Of a DNA stretch of 13,974 bases, positions 7,401 to 13,974 are shown one piece after another. Position 1 is the first letter of the stretch. Each line of letters opens with the position of its first letter. The stretch lies in contig JASAOO010002993.1 in assembly GCA_030849075.1 (NCBI GenBank), positions 2,332-16,305 on the forward strand, written 5' to 3'. The stretch comes from Zelonia costaricensis (taxonomy: Eukaryota; Euglenozoa; Kinetoplastea; Trypanosomatida; Trypanosomatidae). The notes beneath the pieces are model-generated. The model saw only the letters and a program-made list of their open reading frames with translations. It was not told where the DNA came from and did no database searches. The position numbers and the translations under genes are program-made.

Positions 7401-8676
7401 CAGTGCTGCGTGCACCGGAGCCCGGCGCGGCGAGGTCGAGCTGGTCGGACTCGGGCATGTCGCTTGGGCCGCGGCCCACCGGTGAGGGGCCGTACGAGCG
7501 GGAGTGCGGCGTCTGGGTCATGTGCGACGAGGCCGCGTCCTCGTCGTCTGCGTCCGCGTCGGTGCGAGCGTCGCCAGGGGCAGAGCGGTAGCTGCTCTCG
7601 TACGCGGTGGTGGCCCGCAGCAGCTCTGCGGGGTGGATGATGTGCACCGACGCCTCCTGCGCGACACTAGCCAATGCCTCGTGTGACGCTGCGGGGGCAG
7701 CGCCACCGATACCACCACCAAGAGCTGCTGCAGTACCTGCCGGCGGCGCCCAAGCCTTCGAAGCGGGCACCACGAGGACTGGAGGTGCTGGTGCACGCAG
7801 CCAGGACTGAGACGGGGCTACACTGGAGCTGCTCCGCATCGACGACACGGGCTGCGGCACCAACGCGATGGTGGTAGGCACAAAGGCAGCCTTCACCCAC
7901 GGCGGCACGCCGCTCCGAGCGGTGCGCACCGGCACTCGTGTGACGCCAGTGACGCCGACGGAGCTGTTCAGCGTGACATTCGAGGGGGCCGGCGCGGTCC
8001 TTGTGGACTGCGCGGTGAAGGCGGAGCTGCTGTCTGCCGCTTTGTGCCAGGGTGAGGTCACCACGCCGCACAGGCCCCGCCAGACACGCGCGCATGCGTC
8101 ACGGACGGTGTGGACTGCTGCAGCAGCGCTCGCTGTGGTTGCGGAGGCCGTGGAAGGCGACTTGGACGGCGCGCCAGGAACGGAGCTGCCGCTCTTCTCA
8201 GTGTCCGGCACCGACGCCGCCTCCGTGTGCGACGGCTCCGTGGAGAACGAAACGGTGCGGGGCAGCCGCTTGGGCGAGCTACTGAGCAGCGGCTCCGCGG
8301 CCGCCGTCCCTCGCTGCGGCACCGCGCTCGGACTGGGCGCCATAGTGGCCGCGCCGTGCAGGCCATCGCCGGCGAGCCCGTCGCGTGGCAGGACGGCTGA
8401 CGCGGCGGGGTGGAAGAGGCTGGCGCAGCTCTGCTCGGTAGCGGTCTCTTCGAGGACGGCACGCAGCACCCTCTCCAGGTCATCGAGCGTGTGCAGGTGC
8501 GCCGCGGCAAACTGCTCAATACGGGCACCGCTGGCTGCGCCGCGCGGCAGGTGTTCGGCGATAAGCGGTGTGTGCGTCAGGCGGAAGTACACCTTGCTCG
8601 ACTGCGTCTCGAGGACGCCGGCAAAGCTGTGACGGTAGAATATCGGCGTCCGCACGTCGACGCCGTTCGAGGCCAT
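4420..8676 (-). CDS. NCA2/DGS1-like mitochondrial membrane protein, 1418 aa
   Basis: The start is the ATG ending at 8676 (MASNGVDVRTPIF); the frame upstream has no further ATG before a stop at 8728-8730. The stop is TAG at 4420-4422. The C-terminal third resembles the NCA2 family: a hydrophobic stretch near residues 1008-1025 (ATATVVPPFLWLYTKS), then a core near 1125-1185 with YRHSVRHPIRSVILGDLPR, IMLIQLAYQALEVSR and IDEVLEGNDINFKIMAMM, running into a membrane segment (about 1172-1192, PVFLAGGLLVAWSLF), and a conserved-looking helical C-terminus (about 1355-1418, EQGMVLLLSHVM). Family knowledge: yeast Nca2 affects expression of mitochondrially encoded ATP synthase subunits Atp6/Atp8; plant DGS1 is a mitochondrial membrane protein linked to lipid metabolism. 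A second aromatic, hydrophobic section lies at about 583-695. The rest is low complexity: Ser/Pro/Ala-rich at about 85-570, Ala/Gly-rich at about 700-960 with poly-Ala near 710 and 925, and acidic Ser-rich at about 1290-1350. At 1418 residues it is more than twice the size of the yeast protein. There is no obvious N-terminal presequence. Assignment is by remembered motif only. Confidence 0.72.
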   Translation of the reverse strand: MASNGVDVRTPIFYRHSFAGVLETQSSKVYFRLTHTPLIAEHLPRGAASGARIEQFAAAHLHTLDDLERVLRAVLEETATEQSCASLFHPAASAVLPRDGLAGDGLHGAATMAPSPSAVPQRGTAAAEPLLSSSPKRLPRTVSFSTEPSHTEAASVPDTEKSGSSVPGAPSKSPSTASATTASAAAAVHTVRDACARVWRGLCGVVTSPWHKAADSSSAFTAQSTRTAPAPSNVTLNSSVGVTGVTRVPVRTARSGVPPWVKAAFVPTTIALVPQPVSSMRSSSSVAPSQSWLRAPAPPVLVVPASKAWAPPAGTAAALGGGIGGAAPAASHEALASVAQEASVHIIHPAELLRATTAYESSYRSAPGDARTDADADDEDAASSHMTQTPHSRSYGPSPVGRGPSDMPESDQLDLAAPGSGARSTVPRHDEAGERRPSGGGAVEDGSPPPSASVTTRTASITVAPTANADSTSETGTRAAPRPGHSDSGSSAGEGPLPLSRGRHERPRNGDSGGRAHGAVGDPSSAGPSLSFSHTWYGLEGGGEANAGAARSLPILTSTPTLLLPRGGASAIGSWDRHAYGTELVGWLHLLVWVRWQVIYFLRDLSGVQGCVAWSAWYWSWAQEHPRQAAFHQALSSTGFWRGLWRRGLHAQLTQVHYEISRHMFTLKSVFQLIVSYIGAAYTALEQLNTLVAQVQRRCEVIMSPVAAAAAAAAVARTSGGPAGGPTGTAAGSSSLAASPAHNAHGSPHGGGAAAAGCELFSNQSSIFWSPLVNGSIGVSEAASPREGSPRDGPGSPYGLAQSVFARVVPPRAGPHDDVDRESAVTALEEGVEAASSLHAMDELRRAVWSMLQELKVMFCPDGLRLDALERAEQSRFPIGGGASVALDASMVAGHDGHGALPRPNDNVLFGASVLGDAAAATAAAIAAAASTTGAAAGHHSGVQVHFADSAGPCTRDGSDTGGSRQPTVRDGAQTLLLCVQRSQLLLRRLTTLVQRLHCPPASRHWRRMLVATATVVPPFLWLYTKSPAELTAMARRAMKVGHQMARTYVLEPVAQLRESLFYVRPGVEDRRGAFDRDATSLANIIRDFHEDMYPDMPQVRLEELRARTLERLRAGVADPDGFGLIDEQYRHSVRHPIRSVILGDLPRIMLIQLAYQALEVSRVANGIDEVLEGNDINFKIMAMMPVFLAGGLLVAWSLFRFRVTYQPVRLRMKLLWRSLFRVVNFAGGGQSVVPPFLRLSVQQGSRQRTAAVATVTDFPRATPNLAGTVSRLRKKADEGQRQHQRHRKAAAAAGSSPPRHDGSANSRDADDADTAAFTESRSDPDGDSASDDGMESTATTTTSIGAAASARQLNNYEQGMVLLLSHVMRSIASEYLRSYAFFHELMEDLNDLESVQSTRHQRLATLERMRATHTDFL

Positions 8677-8755
8677 GATGCGCGCAGCGCGCTGGAATAA
8701 ACCACCGCGACAGAGGGGAACCCTACGTCACGCAGCGCGCGAACAGGAAGGAGTC

Positions 8756-8815
8756 TCAATGCACAGTCGCAATCAAGGGTACACCGACAGTCGAAGGAGC
8801 CGACAGCGCAGTCAT
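8756..8815 (-). other. Possible 19-codon upstream ORF in the NCA2-like 5' leader
   Basis: Between the candidate acceptor at 8890 and the main ATG at 8676 there is one upstream ATG (ending at 8815). It opens a 19-residue frame (MTALSAPSTVGVPLIATVH) closed by TGA at 8758-8756, about 80 bases before the main start. Upstream ORFs can lower translation of the main frame. It matters only if trans-splicing occurs upstream of it. Confidence 0.3.
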
Positions 8816-8889
8816 CAACGAGGAAACAAAGCAGCAGAAGAACGGGCAGGACGAGTCGGCCGATAAAAAGACAGGGACGAGGGGGGCGG

Positions 8890-8914
8890 CTAACGAGAAG
8901 AAAGAGCGCAGCGT
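8890..8914 (-). promoter_or_regulatory. Candidate spliced-leader acceptor for the NCA2-like gene
   Basis: The minus strand shows CGCTCTTTCTTCTCGTTAG, a pyrimidine tract ending in AG at 8891-8890. It predicts a 5' UTR of about 213 bases. Other AGs nearer the start (for example at 8693-8692, after TTTATTCC) are also possible, so the exact site is open. The choice decides whether the short upstream reading frame at 8756-8815 is in the mRNA. Confidence 0.35.
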
Positions 8915-8963
8915 ACTGTTGTGACAGACCGCGACAACGTGGCTGCGCTCACGGAGGAGCGCG

Positions 8964-8967
<4 letters not shown>

Positions 8968-9003
<36 letters not shown>
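8968..9003. repeat. (TG)n microsatellite, one interruption
   Basis: A TG tract with one A interruption near 8997. It lies about 290 bases upstream of the NCA2-like gene start and just upstream of its candidate splice acceptor. Read as (CA)n in the transcript. Confidence 0.92.
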
Positions 9004-10416
9004 CAGTAGTGAGGCGGCGGCAAGAGTGGCGCAATAGAAACTGGGGAAACGTCGACGGAAGGTGGGACTGATAGGGGTAAGTGTTGAGAAGGGGTGTGCC
9101 TAAGTGCCGATACGGCTAGGAGAATATGTGCGGTGGGAATATAGAAGGGGTGTGTATGGAATGGCCAGAGTGAGAGCGTACTCTCAAGGGTGTGGTCTCG
9201 TCGGGCTTGTCAAGGGTGTCCGCTGTGGAGCGGATTGCCCTGGGTTTTTGAGAAGACGAAAGCAACGCCCACAGCAGTACGTTGGTGTGTGCGATCAACT
9301 GCAGGATGCTGAACGACCGAGGCGCCTCCTTGGAACGCTACGAGCGGTGTCTCTGGACAACTCAAGGCGGCCGTGTGCACGACAGGGGCGGCACGAGTCG
9401 ACGGTCGTAGCGGCGTGTTCGGGTGCAGCACACGCAAAGGCGTCGGAATGGGGGAGGACGCGCTGAAGTGAATAGGAACGCTCAGCGTGCCAAACAAAGT
9501 CGCGAGAGTCGCACAGGCTCACCGTGCTCTCGCGTAAACTTTTAAAAAAACAGGCTGGAAGAGGGGGCAGCGGAGCTCTGCACAGCCGCTGCAGTGTGTC
9601 GACCGCCAGCATAGATGTCGCCACGGTCGCGGGGGTGGAGTGGGGCGATGATGTGATGGTGTTGAAGAGGGAAAACCAAACAAAACAAAAAAAGGAGTGA
9701 CGGGGAATGGGTCGCAAAGAAGCAGAACGAGCATGAACACACGACGCCCTTGCCTCGCCGCGTTGCAAGCACGTCGCCTTCGCCAATCCGAAAGGGTGTG
9801 CACGCAGGCCGCCGGAAGGGGGGGGGCGCACACCGCCATCGCTCGCGATGAGGCAGACAAAGAACAAACCTGCTTCCACGCGAGCGAGGAGCTCCCCGAG
9901 CAATAGCCGCGGCGCGGCTCTGTGCGCTGCGCCCCTCTCTCGCCCTCCGCCACGCCAGCCTTCTGGCAAGCGCGCACATTTTCGCTGCGCCGTGGTGGTG
10001 TAAACGCACTCGCAGCTCCGCCAAGGCGCAGATCCGCCTCCAAGACCTGATCCAGCGTCAACACAGCCTTCGCCGCACACGTTGTTGATGATCACTCCGC
10101 CGCCGCGTTCCTCGATGCGCTGGGTGTCCCTCTCGTCCGTCATCGTTCGTTTGGCTTTTCATCTTTTTTATTTTATTTTCGGGAAGAGAGGAAGGCTCAG
10201 GGGACGTTTGCATGTGTGGTGGAGGGGGGGCACTTTGCGTATGCGATATGAAAGGCAAAGAAAGCAAACAAATAAAACAAACGAATTGATGGAACAGAGA
10301 AGCCACGAGGGCAGAAGGAAAACATGAAAACAAAGACGCTCGTGGCGCGTCATGGAGAACAGCGGGGGAGGATCAGAGGGGATCGTGTCGCCGACCGCCA
10401 GTCGCTTCTTTGAGGG

Positions 10417-10429
10417 CCCCCCCCCCCCC
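10417..10429. repeat. C13 homopolymer run
   Basis: Thirteen consecutive C on the plus strand, extended by ACCCC to 10434. The minus strand is therefore a near-continuous G run and could adopt a quadruplex. Homopolymers of this kind are typical of trypanosomatid spacers and are prone to length error. Confidence 0.9.
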
Positions 10430-10541
10430 ACCCCTCTCCTCTGGCCACAGCACAGCCACCCCTTCCCCGACGCTCTTGTGCAGGGCAACGCAAACGTTTC
10501 CGAGCTTCCCCTCCACCTCGGCGATGGGGAGCGGCGTTCTG

Positions 10542-10542
<1 letters not shown>

Positions 10543-10570
<28 letters not shown>
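10543..10570. repeat. (CA)14 microsatellite
   Basis: Uninterrupted CA repeat on the plus strand, in the middle of the long spacer. It has the opposite orientation to the dinucleotide tracts next to the three complete genes. Confidence 0.95.
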
Positions 10571-10572
<2 letters not shown>

Positions 10573-10975
10573 AACACGTCACGGCGGCGGCGGGAATCTG
10601 CGATGCAGCGATGCACCGAGGAAGGAACGCACAGCTGGTGAAGAGAAGGGCCCGGCAAGTAGAAAGAGGGAAGAGAACGGAGCAGATGGAGCAGGGCACA
10701 TCAAGGATAGGAAAGGTAAGCGGGCTGAGGGTCGCTCAAGTGAATGAGGCTGGTGTTCTGTCGTGGTGCGCACGCTGCCGCCACCATGCTGCAACTAAGA
10801 CGCACGCCCTGGCTTGCTGGCTTGCTTCCTCCTTCCCACACACCCACCCACCCCCCAAACCTCGTGGGTGCCGCTGCCGTACGAACTGACGCTCAGCGCA
10901 TGCCCCTGTCCAGCGGCTCGCAATGCTACTCCCCTCGGCACTCGATCATGGCGAAGGTGACGCATCCAGGGTGCG

Positions 10976-11002
10976 ACACACACGAACACACACACACACC
11001 TA
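10976..11002. repeat. Imperfect (CA)n tract
   Basis: ACACACACGAACACACACAC and following CA-rich bases, with a single interruption near 10984-10985. It lies in the long spacer. Confidence 0.85.
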
Positions 11003-11279
11003 CACGCTCGCACACTCATAGAGAAACGCGTACGAAAGGGAAAAAAAGCACGTCGATGCGGTGAAACAGAACAGTGGGACAAACACAAAACAAAGAGAAG
11101 AGAAAAGGGCGCCGTAGCAATGGCGCCGTCACGCTGCGAGCAGGGGCAGGGCACGTTGTGGACGAGGCGAGGCAGAAGCGACGTCTGTGGCACTTCGCCA
11201 AGGCGCCGGAACGAAAAAAAAAAGGTGGCGTGGACTCGAGGTAAAGGCAAGCACTTCCCTCCTCATCTTCCCTCGATGT

Positions 11280-11307
11280 CACACACACACACACACACAC
11301 GCACACG
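11280..11307. repeat. (CA)n microsatellite
   Basis: CA repeat of about 10 units followed by a degenerate GCACACGCG end, in the long spacer. Confidence 0.92.
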
Positions 11308-11393
11308 CGAAAACACATGCGCGGCTACCAAACGCCCAAACAAAAGTCAGAAAACGCGAAAGAAGTCAAGTCACGCACAAACACTTAAAGCCT

Positions 11394-11409
11394 TCACACA
11401 CACACACAC
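11394..11409. repeat. Short (CA)n tract
   Basis: Eight CA units in the long spacer, about 100 bases from the previous CA tract. Confidence 0.88.
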
Positions 11410-11607
11410 GTGAGCACACATCTTCGGCTTTCTCACAAGCCCAGTGTGTTGTGTGGGTGGCAGAAGGGGGGGCGGACACGGGCGACAACGGACGACTCGC
11501 ACAACAACCCAGAAGCAGGTAGGCGAAACCTGGAAACGAGAATGCCGTCAGCAGAGCTGCGAGCACGTAAATGGAGATGAACACGCATACAAGTCAGTAA
11601 GAGGAGC

Positions 11608-11631
11608 GGGGAGGGGGCGGGAGAAGGAGGG
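11608..11631 (+). other. Potential G-quadruplex motif
   Basis: Four G runs (GGGG at 11608-11611, GGGGG at 11613-11617, GGG at 11619-11621, GGG at 11629-11631) separated by loops of 1, 1 and 7 bases. This fits the usual quadruplex pattern on the plus strand. Function unknown. Confidence 0.6.
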
Positions 11632-12259
11632 AGGACGCTCAAGCGGTGGCGCCGCGCTCAGGAGCGAGAGCGACGCAGCGCAACACCCAAACGCGCATAC
11701 AGCCACGCCAGGTGGCGCTCAGCGCAGCCAGACAGCCGAGGAAAGGCCGGTAGGGCCTCGACGATCCCGATCCTGAAGCACAAAGGCGGTGGTGGCCAAA
11801 AGTCCAGAAAGAGAGCGATAGAGTGAGACGGCGACAGTCCAGCCGCATCCAGCACTCGGGTGCCCCTTCTCCTCCGTTTTATTGTTCGGATTCCGCGTTG
11901 CGTATTTCGATGGGAAAAGGAAGGGGGAAAAAGGGGGAGCCCTGTCTGCGTGCGCTTGGGCGGTCGATTGTCGTACTCGCAGGGAAGAGCCATCGAGGTA
12001 GCGATGGCAGCAGGGAGCTGCCGCGCCATGAGGCACCCAACAGGCGAACAGAGGGAGGGAGAGGCAGGAAAGAGAAGGAGAAACCTCGCCGACGCCCCGC
12101 GCTCTCCTTCACACGCACGCGGAGCTGCTGCAGCGCACGCCGCCACTTGCGTTCGGTGGCAGAGCGCGGATAGAGTAGCACACGAGGCGCACGAGGCAGC
12201 TCACCCGGTCGTCATGAACGACGTCACAGAAGAACCTGTGGGACGCAGGGGACGTGGCA

Positions 12260-12283
12260 GGGAGTGGGGAGGGGGGAGGGGGG
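12260..12283 (+). other. Potential G-quadruplex motif, short loops
   Basis: GGG, GGGG, GGGGGG and GGGGGG runs with loops AGT, A and A. Short loops of this kind are the most stable parallel-quadruplex pattern. It lies on the strand opposite to the presumed transcript, in the long spacer. Confidence 0.65.
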
Positions 12284-12514
12284 TGCCAGGAACAGGCGGC
12301 AATAATAAAAAAAAGAATGAAACAGATCGGAGAACGAGTCGGCAGCGTCGGGCAGCGTCACACCGCACAACACACGCGCATATTCACACTGAGACGAGGA
12401 GGGTGGAGAAGAAGTGGCAAGCGTAGAGAACCAGAGAAGAAGAGAGGAGACGAGACAACAAGCGACACTTGCGTGCGGGAACACAGAGCGCACGGAAAGA
12501 GGGGAAGGGTGACG

Positions 12515-12531
12515 TTTTTTTTTTTTTTTTT
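12515..12531. repeat. T17 homopolymer run
   Basis: Seventeen consecutive T on the plus strand (A17 in the presumed transcript). It could be a genomic poly-A of a retroposed sequence or simple slippage; no target-site duplication was identified by eye. Confidence 0.9.
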
Positions 12532-12774
12532 GGAGAAGGAGGAGAGGGTGGGTGACGAGCAGAACCCGGAGCGGCTTGCTGGCGTCATCGCGCAGTCGAG
12601 GTGCCCCGCAGCGGCTCTCTACCTACATCCCTGTGTTGCGCAGATGTGTGTCTGTGTGTGCGTGAGTGTGATTACGCGTGGTCCCGTGCGCGGCGCTTGT
12701 AGAAGCACCGGAAAAGTGGAGTGGCCAAAGAAAAAGAACCACACAGTTGAGCTGGACTGGGTTCTTAAGCACGT

Positions 12775-12800
12775 ACACCCACACACACATACACACACAC
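12775..12800. repeat. Imperfect (CA)n tract
   Basis: CACCCACACACACATACACA and a following CACACAC stretch, near a shorter TG-rich tract at about 12645-12670 on the same strand. It lies in the long spacer. Confidence 0.85.
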
Positions 12801-13134
12801 TCGGATGCGAAACGCAGCAGACACTGTCTTGATGTAGCGTTGATGAGTCATGCAGGCTACGCAACAAAAAGACGGTTCACGGAAGTGCGCCAAGCGCGTT
12901 AAACCGAGGAGGGGCGACAGCACGCGTGCAGAACTGGGGAAGGCGGAGATCGCTGCGCACCAAGAACTACTGGGGGTGGTTCGCTGCCGTCTCACACCGA
13001 GATCAGAGAGTCGCTAAGAGCGACGACACGGCCAGCGAAACAGCTGCGCGCGTTCGCGTACCACCGTCAAAACACAACCGATTCGCGCCTCCGCCGCTGG
13101 CAGACGAGCCCGCAATCCCTCACGGAGGTTGACA

Positions 13135-13181
13135 TGTCGAGGGGCAATGCCCCTTGCAAGCGGATGCACTATGCCTCGACA
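13135..13181. repeat. Nested, mutually exclusive inverted repeats
   Basis: TGTCGAGG at 13135-13142 is the reverse complement of CCTCGACA at 13174-13181. Inside it AGGGGCA (13140-13146) pairs with TGCCCCT (13148-13154) around one central base. The two stems share bases 13140-13142, so they cannot both form fully. The block lies about 700 bases past the stop of the partial gene at the right edge. It may be a structured 3' UTR element or a relic of a degenerate retroposon; no decisive evidence for either. Confidence 0.55.
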
Positions 13182-13627
13182 GCTCGGAAGCGATCCGCCA
13201 CACAGGGCAGGAGGTCATGCACGACAGCTGCGGATCAACTCACCAACACACTCAGGCTCGCACGCTCACACGGAGAGAAGGGCGGAGACATGGAGGGCAC
13301 GCACAAAACTAATGAGTCGCTTGCAGTGGGCGTATTCGAGAAGGAACGAAAAAAAAAAAGAAAGCAGAGGAGAAACACCACGATGGCGGGCGTCAGGAGG
13401 GAGAGTCGGAGTCGAGGAAAGGGGAGAGCGAGCGCACGCAAAAGGGGTCGACGCTGACTATGGGAGGAGGAAAGACGGAGGGGGGGGGGGTGAGCGCGAT
13501 GCGGTCGCACGAGGGCACGAGAGGCACATGTCCACACATAGACACACAAACACCCGCAAACACAGACACGTCTCAGTGTCCGCCTTTTGTAGGCGGCGGC
13601 TGAGGTACACGCAGAGGATCATCGCTA

Positions 13628-13649
13628 CGCAAGCGGTTACACGCTTGCG
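13628..13649. repeat. 8-bp perfect hairpin
   Basis: CGCAAGCG (13628-13635) and CGCTTGCG (13642-13649) form a perfect GC-rich stem with a 6-base loop (GTTACA). It sits about 240 bases downstream of the stop of the partial gene on the minus strand, inside its presumed 3' UTR. Confidence 0.7.
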
Positions 13650-13888
13650 AGCGAGCTCGTGATTTGGAAGCAACACAGGCCACAACGGTCTGTCAGAGTA
13701 GAGCAAGGAGAGCTCGGCGCGGTCGACATCAGAGCAGTGCGCCGCCACCCATTCTTCAGGTACTCACATCGCACTCACAAGTCGCGACTGGAGACGTCAC
13801 CCTCATCCACGGTTACCCTCGCTCACACGCGAGCAAACTGAACAATGCCCTGGCCATTCTCAAACACGTCTAATGGAACCAAGCTCGC

Positions 13889-13974
13889 TTAGCTCGACAT
13901 CGGCGCCGCATACGTCATCGGCTGCACGTTGTCGGCGTGGAACCGCGCACCAGTGCACTTCTTGATGTCGTCCA
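13889..13974 (-). CDS. C-terminal end of an unidentified protein (partial, runs off the window)
   Basis: The right edge holds an open minus-strand frame that ends in TAA at 13889-13891. The visible tail reads DDIKKCTGARFHADNVQPMT and then YAAPMSS. Nearly all codons end in G or C (for example GAC, ATC, AAG, TGC, CGG, TTC, CAC, GCC, GTG, CAG, CCG), which contrasts with the repeat-rich spacer to its left and fits trypanosomatid coding sequence. The other minus-strand frames close quickly. I do not recognise the protein from this fragment. If real, it is the gene transcribed immediately before the NCA2-like gene, and its 3' UTR would lie in the long spacer. Confidence 0.6.
   Translation of the reverse strand, partial: DDIKKCTGARFHADNVQPMTYAAPMSS

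Larger units (their letters stand above)
8677..13888. other. Gene-free spacer of about 5.2 kb (mostly presumed 3' UTR of the upstream gene)
   Basis: No frame has convincing coding character. The longest, a 282-residue minus frame at 9295-10143, is rich in Cys, Arg and Ser, overlaps two other open frames on the same strand and runs through pyrimidine tracts. The plus strand is strongly purine-biased at about 8800-9130 and 11450-13500, so the transcribed strand is pyrimidine-rich. Possible extra processing signals on the minus strand include T10 opposite 11214-11223 followed by AG at 11194-11193 or 11186-11185, and T11 opposite 13349-13359. The genes on both sides lie on the same strand, so this is not an ordinary strand-switch region. 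Confidence 0.6.

Noticed and set aside
7868..8632. 254-residue plus-strand open frame
   Set aside because: Shadow of the N-terminal low-complexity part of the NCA2-like gene.
9104..9466. 120-residue plus-strand open frame
   Set aside because: Isolated, no motifs, on the non-coding strand, in a purine-rich spacer; nothing supports it beyond being open.
9295..10143. 282-residue minus-strand open frame in the long spacer
   Set aside because: It overlaps two other long minus frames, its composition (Cys, Arg, Ser, Phe from pyrimidine tracts) is not protein-like, and it contains no recognisable motif. Kept only as a remote possibility.
11280..11409. Closely spaced CA tracts as a possible CRISPR-like or tandem array
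   Set aside because: They are simple dinucleotide repeats without regular spacers or conserved repeat units, in a eukaryotic-type genome.
12515..12531. T17 run as the poly-A tail of an intact retroposon
   Set aside because: No reverse-transcriptase frame, no identifiable 5' signature and no flanking duplication could be seen; recorded as a homopolymer only.
8677..13888. tRNA, snoRNA or other structured small RNA genes
   Set aside because: I looked for the tRNA B-box GGTTCGAATCC and for paired C/D-box motifs and saw no convincing match; a covariance-model search could still find one.

Overview
The window looks like nuclear chromosomal DNA of a trypanosomatid, most likely Leishmania or a close relative. 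The coding regions are GC-rich with G/C-ending codons and show no sign of introns. Every credible gene lies on the minus strand, and the genes are separated by long non-coding spacers full of (TG)n/(CA)n, poly-purine and poly-pyrimidine tracts. Pyrimidine tracts followed by AG, as expected for trans-splice (spliced-leader) acceptors, can be placed upstream of gene starts. This matches the polycistronic, promoter-less gene arrays of kinetoplastids. Genus and species are inferred from style only.

Layout, in the direction of transcription (right to left): (1) the last 28 codons or so plus the stop of an unidentified upstream gene (13889-13974). (2) A spacer of about 5.2 kb (8677-13888) with no convincing protein gene. 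It holds microsatellites, homopolymer runs, G-quadruplex-type G tracts and several perfect inverted repeats, and is probably mostly 3' UTR of the upstream gene plus the short 5' leader of the next. (3) A 1418-residue protein (4420-8676) whose C-terminal part resembles the NCA2/DGS1 family of mitochondrial membrane proteins, heavily expanded by low-complexity insertions. (4) A spacer of about 0.6 kb. (5) A 555-residue FG-repeat protein (2141-3808), most likely a nuclear pore FG-nucleoporin. (6) A spacer of about 0.95 kb. (7) A 279-residue Pro/Ser/Thr/Ala-rich protein of unknown function (354-1193). (8) Its 3' flank, with a perfect 13-bp inverted repeat at the left edge of the window.

The genes are not an operon in the functional sense: a nuclear-pore protein, a mitochondrial-type protein and an unknown simply share one transcription unit. 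The points of most interest are the NCA2-like protein, the unusually long gene-free spacer with its structural motifs, and a recurring (CA)n tract, in the sense of the transcript, just upstream of each of the three complete genes. I saw no CRISPR array, tRNA, rRNA or intact transposon, and no clear novel multi-gene system.
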